From Desulfothermus okinawensis JCM 13304 (GTDB lineage: Bacteria > Desulfobacterota > Desulfovibrionia > Desulfovibrionales > Desulfothermaceae), in NCBI GenBank assembly GCA_001311565.1, contig BBBM01000004.1, positions 1 to 64,000 on the forward strand: 64,000 nt of DNA. The letters are read 5' to 3'. The first letter of the stretch is position 1; every line of letters begins with the position of its first letter. The notes beneath the pieces were generated by a model that saw only the letters and a program-made list of their open reading frames with translations, made no database searches and was not told the origin of the DNA. Below are positions 63,462 through 64,000 of this stretch, one piece after another. A program made the translations under genes and the position numbers.

Positions 63462-64000
63462 ATGAAAAGAGTTAAAGTGCTTGGTGTTTTATTTGTGATT
63501 TTAATAGGTTTGGGAATAGGATATTATGTTTTTACCCTGGATAGGATACCACCCAAAATTACCTTGGAAGACAGAAAATATATAGGGATTAATGATAATG
63601 AATTAAGAGTTAGTGTGAAGGACAATAAATCCTTTTTAAAGCAGGTTGATATAGAAATTTTTCAGGGAAACAGAGAGAAAAAGATTCCTTTAGAACTTGG
63701 AAAAGATTCTTACTATATTGATTACAAATTAGATCCCAAAAAGCTTGGATTTAATGATGGTAAAATCACAATAGTTGTGAGGGCTGTGGACAAATCCATA
63801 AATAATTTTTTTGCGGGGAAATGTATCAAAGGTAGAAAGGACTTATATATTGGATACGTCACCTCCTACTATTCTCATGAAGACATATAGACACTATTTA
63901 CAGGTTGGAGGATCAGGGGTTGCTGGATTTTCCGTTTCAGAGCCTGTGGCCAAGGCAGGGGTTGAAGTTTATAACTATTTTTTCCCAGCATATAAATTTG
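63462..64000 (+). CDS. M23-family peptidase-like membrane protein (5' part)
   Basis: N-terminal part of a protein running past the window edge. MKRVKVLGVLFVILIGLGIG is a membrane anchor; the periplasmic region has IPPKITLEDRKYIGINDNEL and, after a frame change near 63830, DTSPPTILMKTYRHYLQVGG and EPVAKAGVEVYNYFFPAYKF, a layout typical of anchored NlpD/M23 endopeptidases whose catalytic domain comes later. The catalytic part is not in the window, so the assignment rests on the N-terminal domain only. Confidence 0.6.

Overview
The window looks like an AT-rich chromosome segment of a Gram-negative anaerobe, most likely a sulfate- or sulfur-metabolising Desulfobacterota (deltaproteobacterial) lineage. 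This is inferred from gene types: 2-oxoacid:ferredoxin oxidoreductase, several sigma54 enhancer-binding proteins, a PAS-LuxR regulator, a Cys-type CcmE, TauE/rhodanese, a DGC-domain/permease metalloid cluster and DapL. One caveat dominates. Almost every long gene, including guaA, guaB, hisA, hisB, tatC and uvrD, is interrupted by single-base indels, mostly one extra base in an A or T run. I annotate these as single genes with frameshifts and give full gene extents.

Region 1 (0.1-21.6 kb) is the most interesting part. A plus-strand operon holds livHMGFK (branched-chain-type ABC uptake), an AmaA/PuuB-like FAD oxidoreductase, an ALDH7 (antiquitin/AmaB) aldehyde dehydrogenase, 2-oxoacid:ferredoxin oxidoreductase KorA and a fused KorB-KorC, an ornithine-cyclodeaminase/mu-crystallin protein, glutamate dehydrogenase, an orphan PPDK_N ATP-grasp protein and a DapL-type aminotransferase. 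It is flanked by dadA, glutaryl-CoA dehydrogenase and a PAS-AAA-Fis sigma54 activator. Read together the enzymes make a nearly complete lysine -> pipecolate -> aminoadipate semialdehyde -> 2-aminoadipate -> 2-oxoadipate -> glutaryl-CoA -> crotonyl-CoA route, with a ferredoxin-linked step where aerobes use a dehydrogenase complex. Good sigma54 promoters precede livH and gcdH. A shared 16-bp motif (TTGCAAAWWTGAAAAT) lies upstream of both and is a candidate binding site for the activator.

Region 2 (21.9-28.9 kb): an IS256-type insertion sequence, a second acyl-CoA dehydrogenase, a flavodoxin/DUF1638-like operon behind another sigma54 promoter, an alpha/beta hydrolase and a PAS-PAS-LuxR regulator. 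Region 3 (28.9-41 kb): a type I phosphodiesterase, UvrD/PcrA helicase, an ArsR-permease-thioredoxin-DGC operon, EamA exporter, a hybrid histidine kinase with a periplasmic solute-binding sensor, a J-domain protein, a YkgJ cysteine-cluster protein and an M24 peptidase.

Region 4 (41-64 kb) is mostly housekeeping: a NifA-like activator, glnD, a CNNM/CorC protein, the cytochrome c maturation operon ccmE-F-A-B-C plus a TPR protein, guaB, guaA, tatA/B, a rhodanese and TauE pair sitting between tatA/B and tatC, hisB, a lipoprotein, hisA, an EamA transporter, a GDSL esterase, ychF, nitroreductase, a TetR regulator, SlyD-type FKBP and the start of an M23 peptidase. No rRNA, tRNA or CRISPR array was seen.
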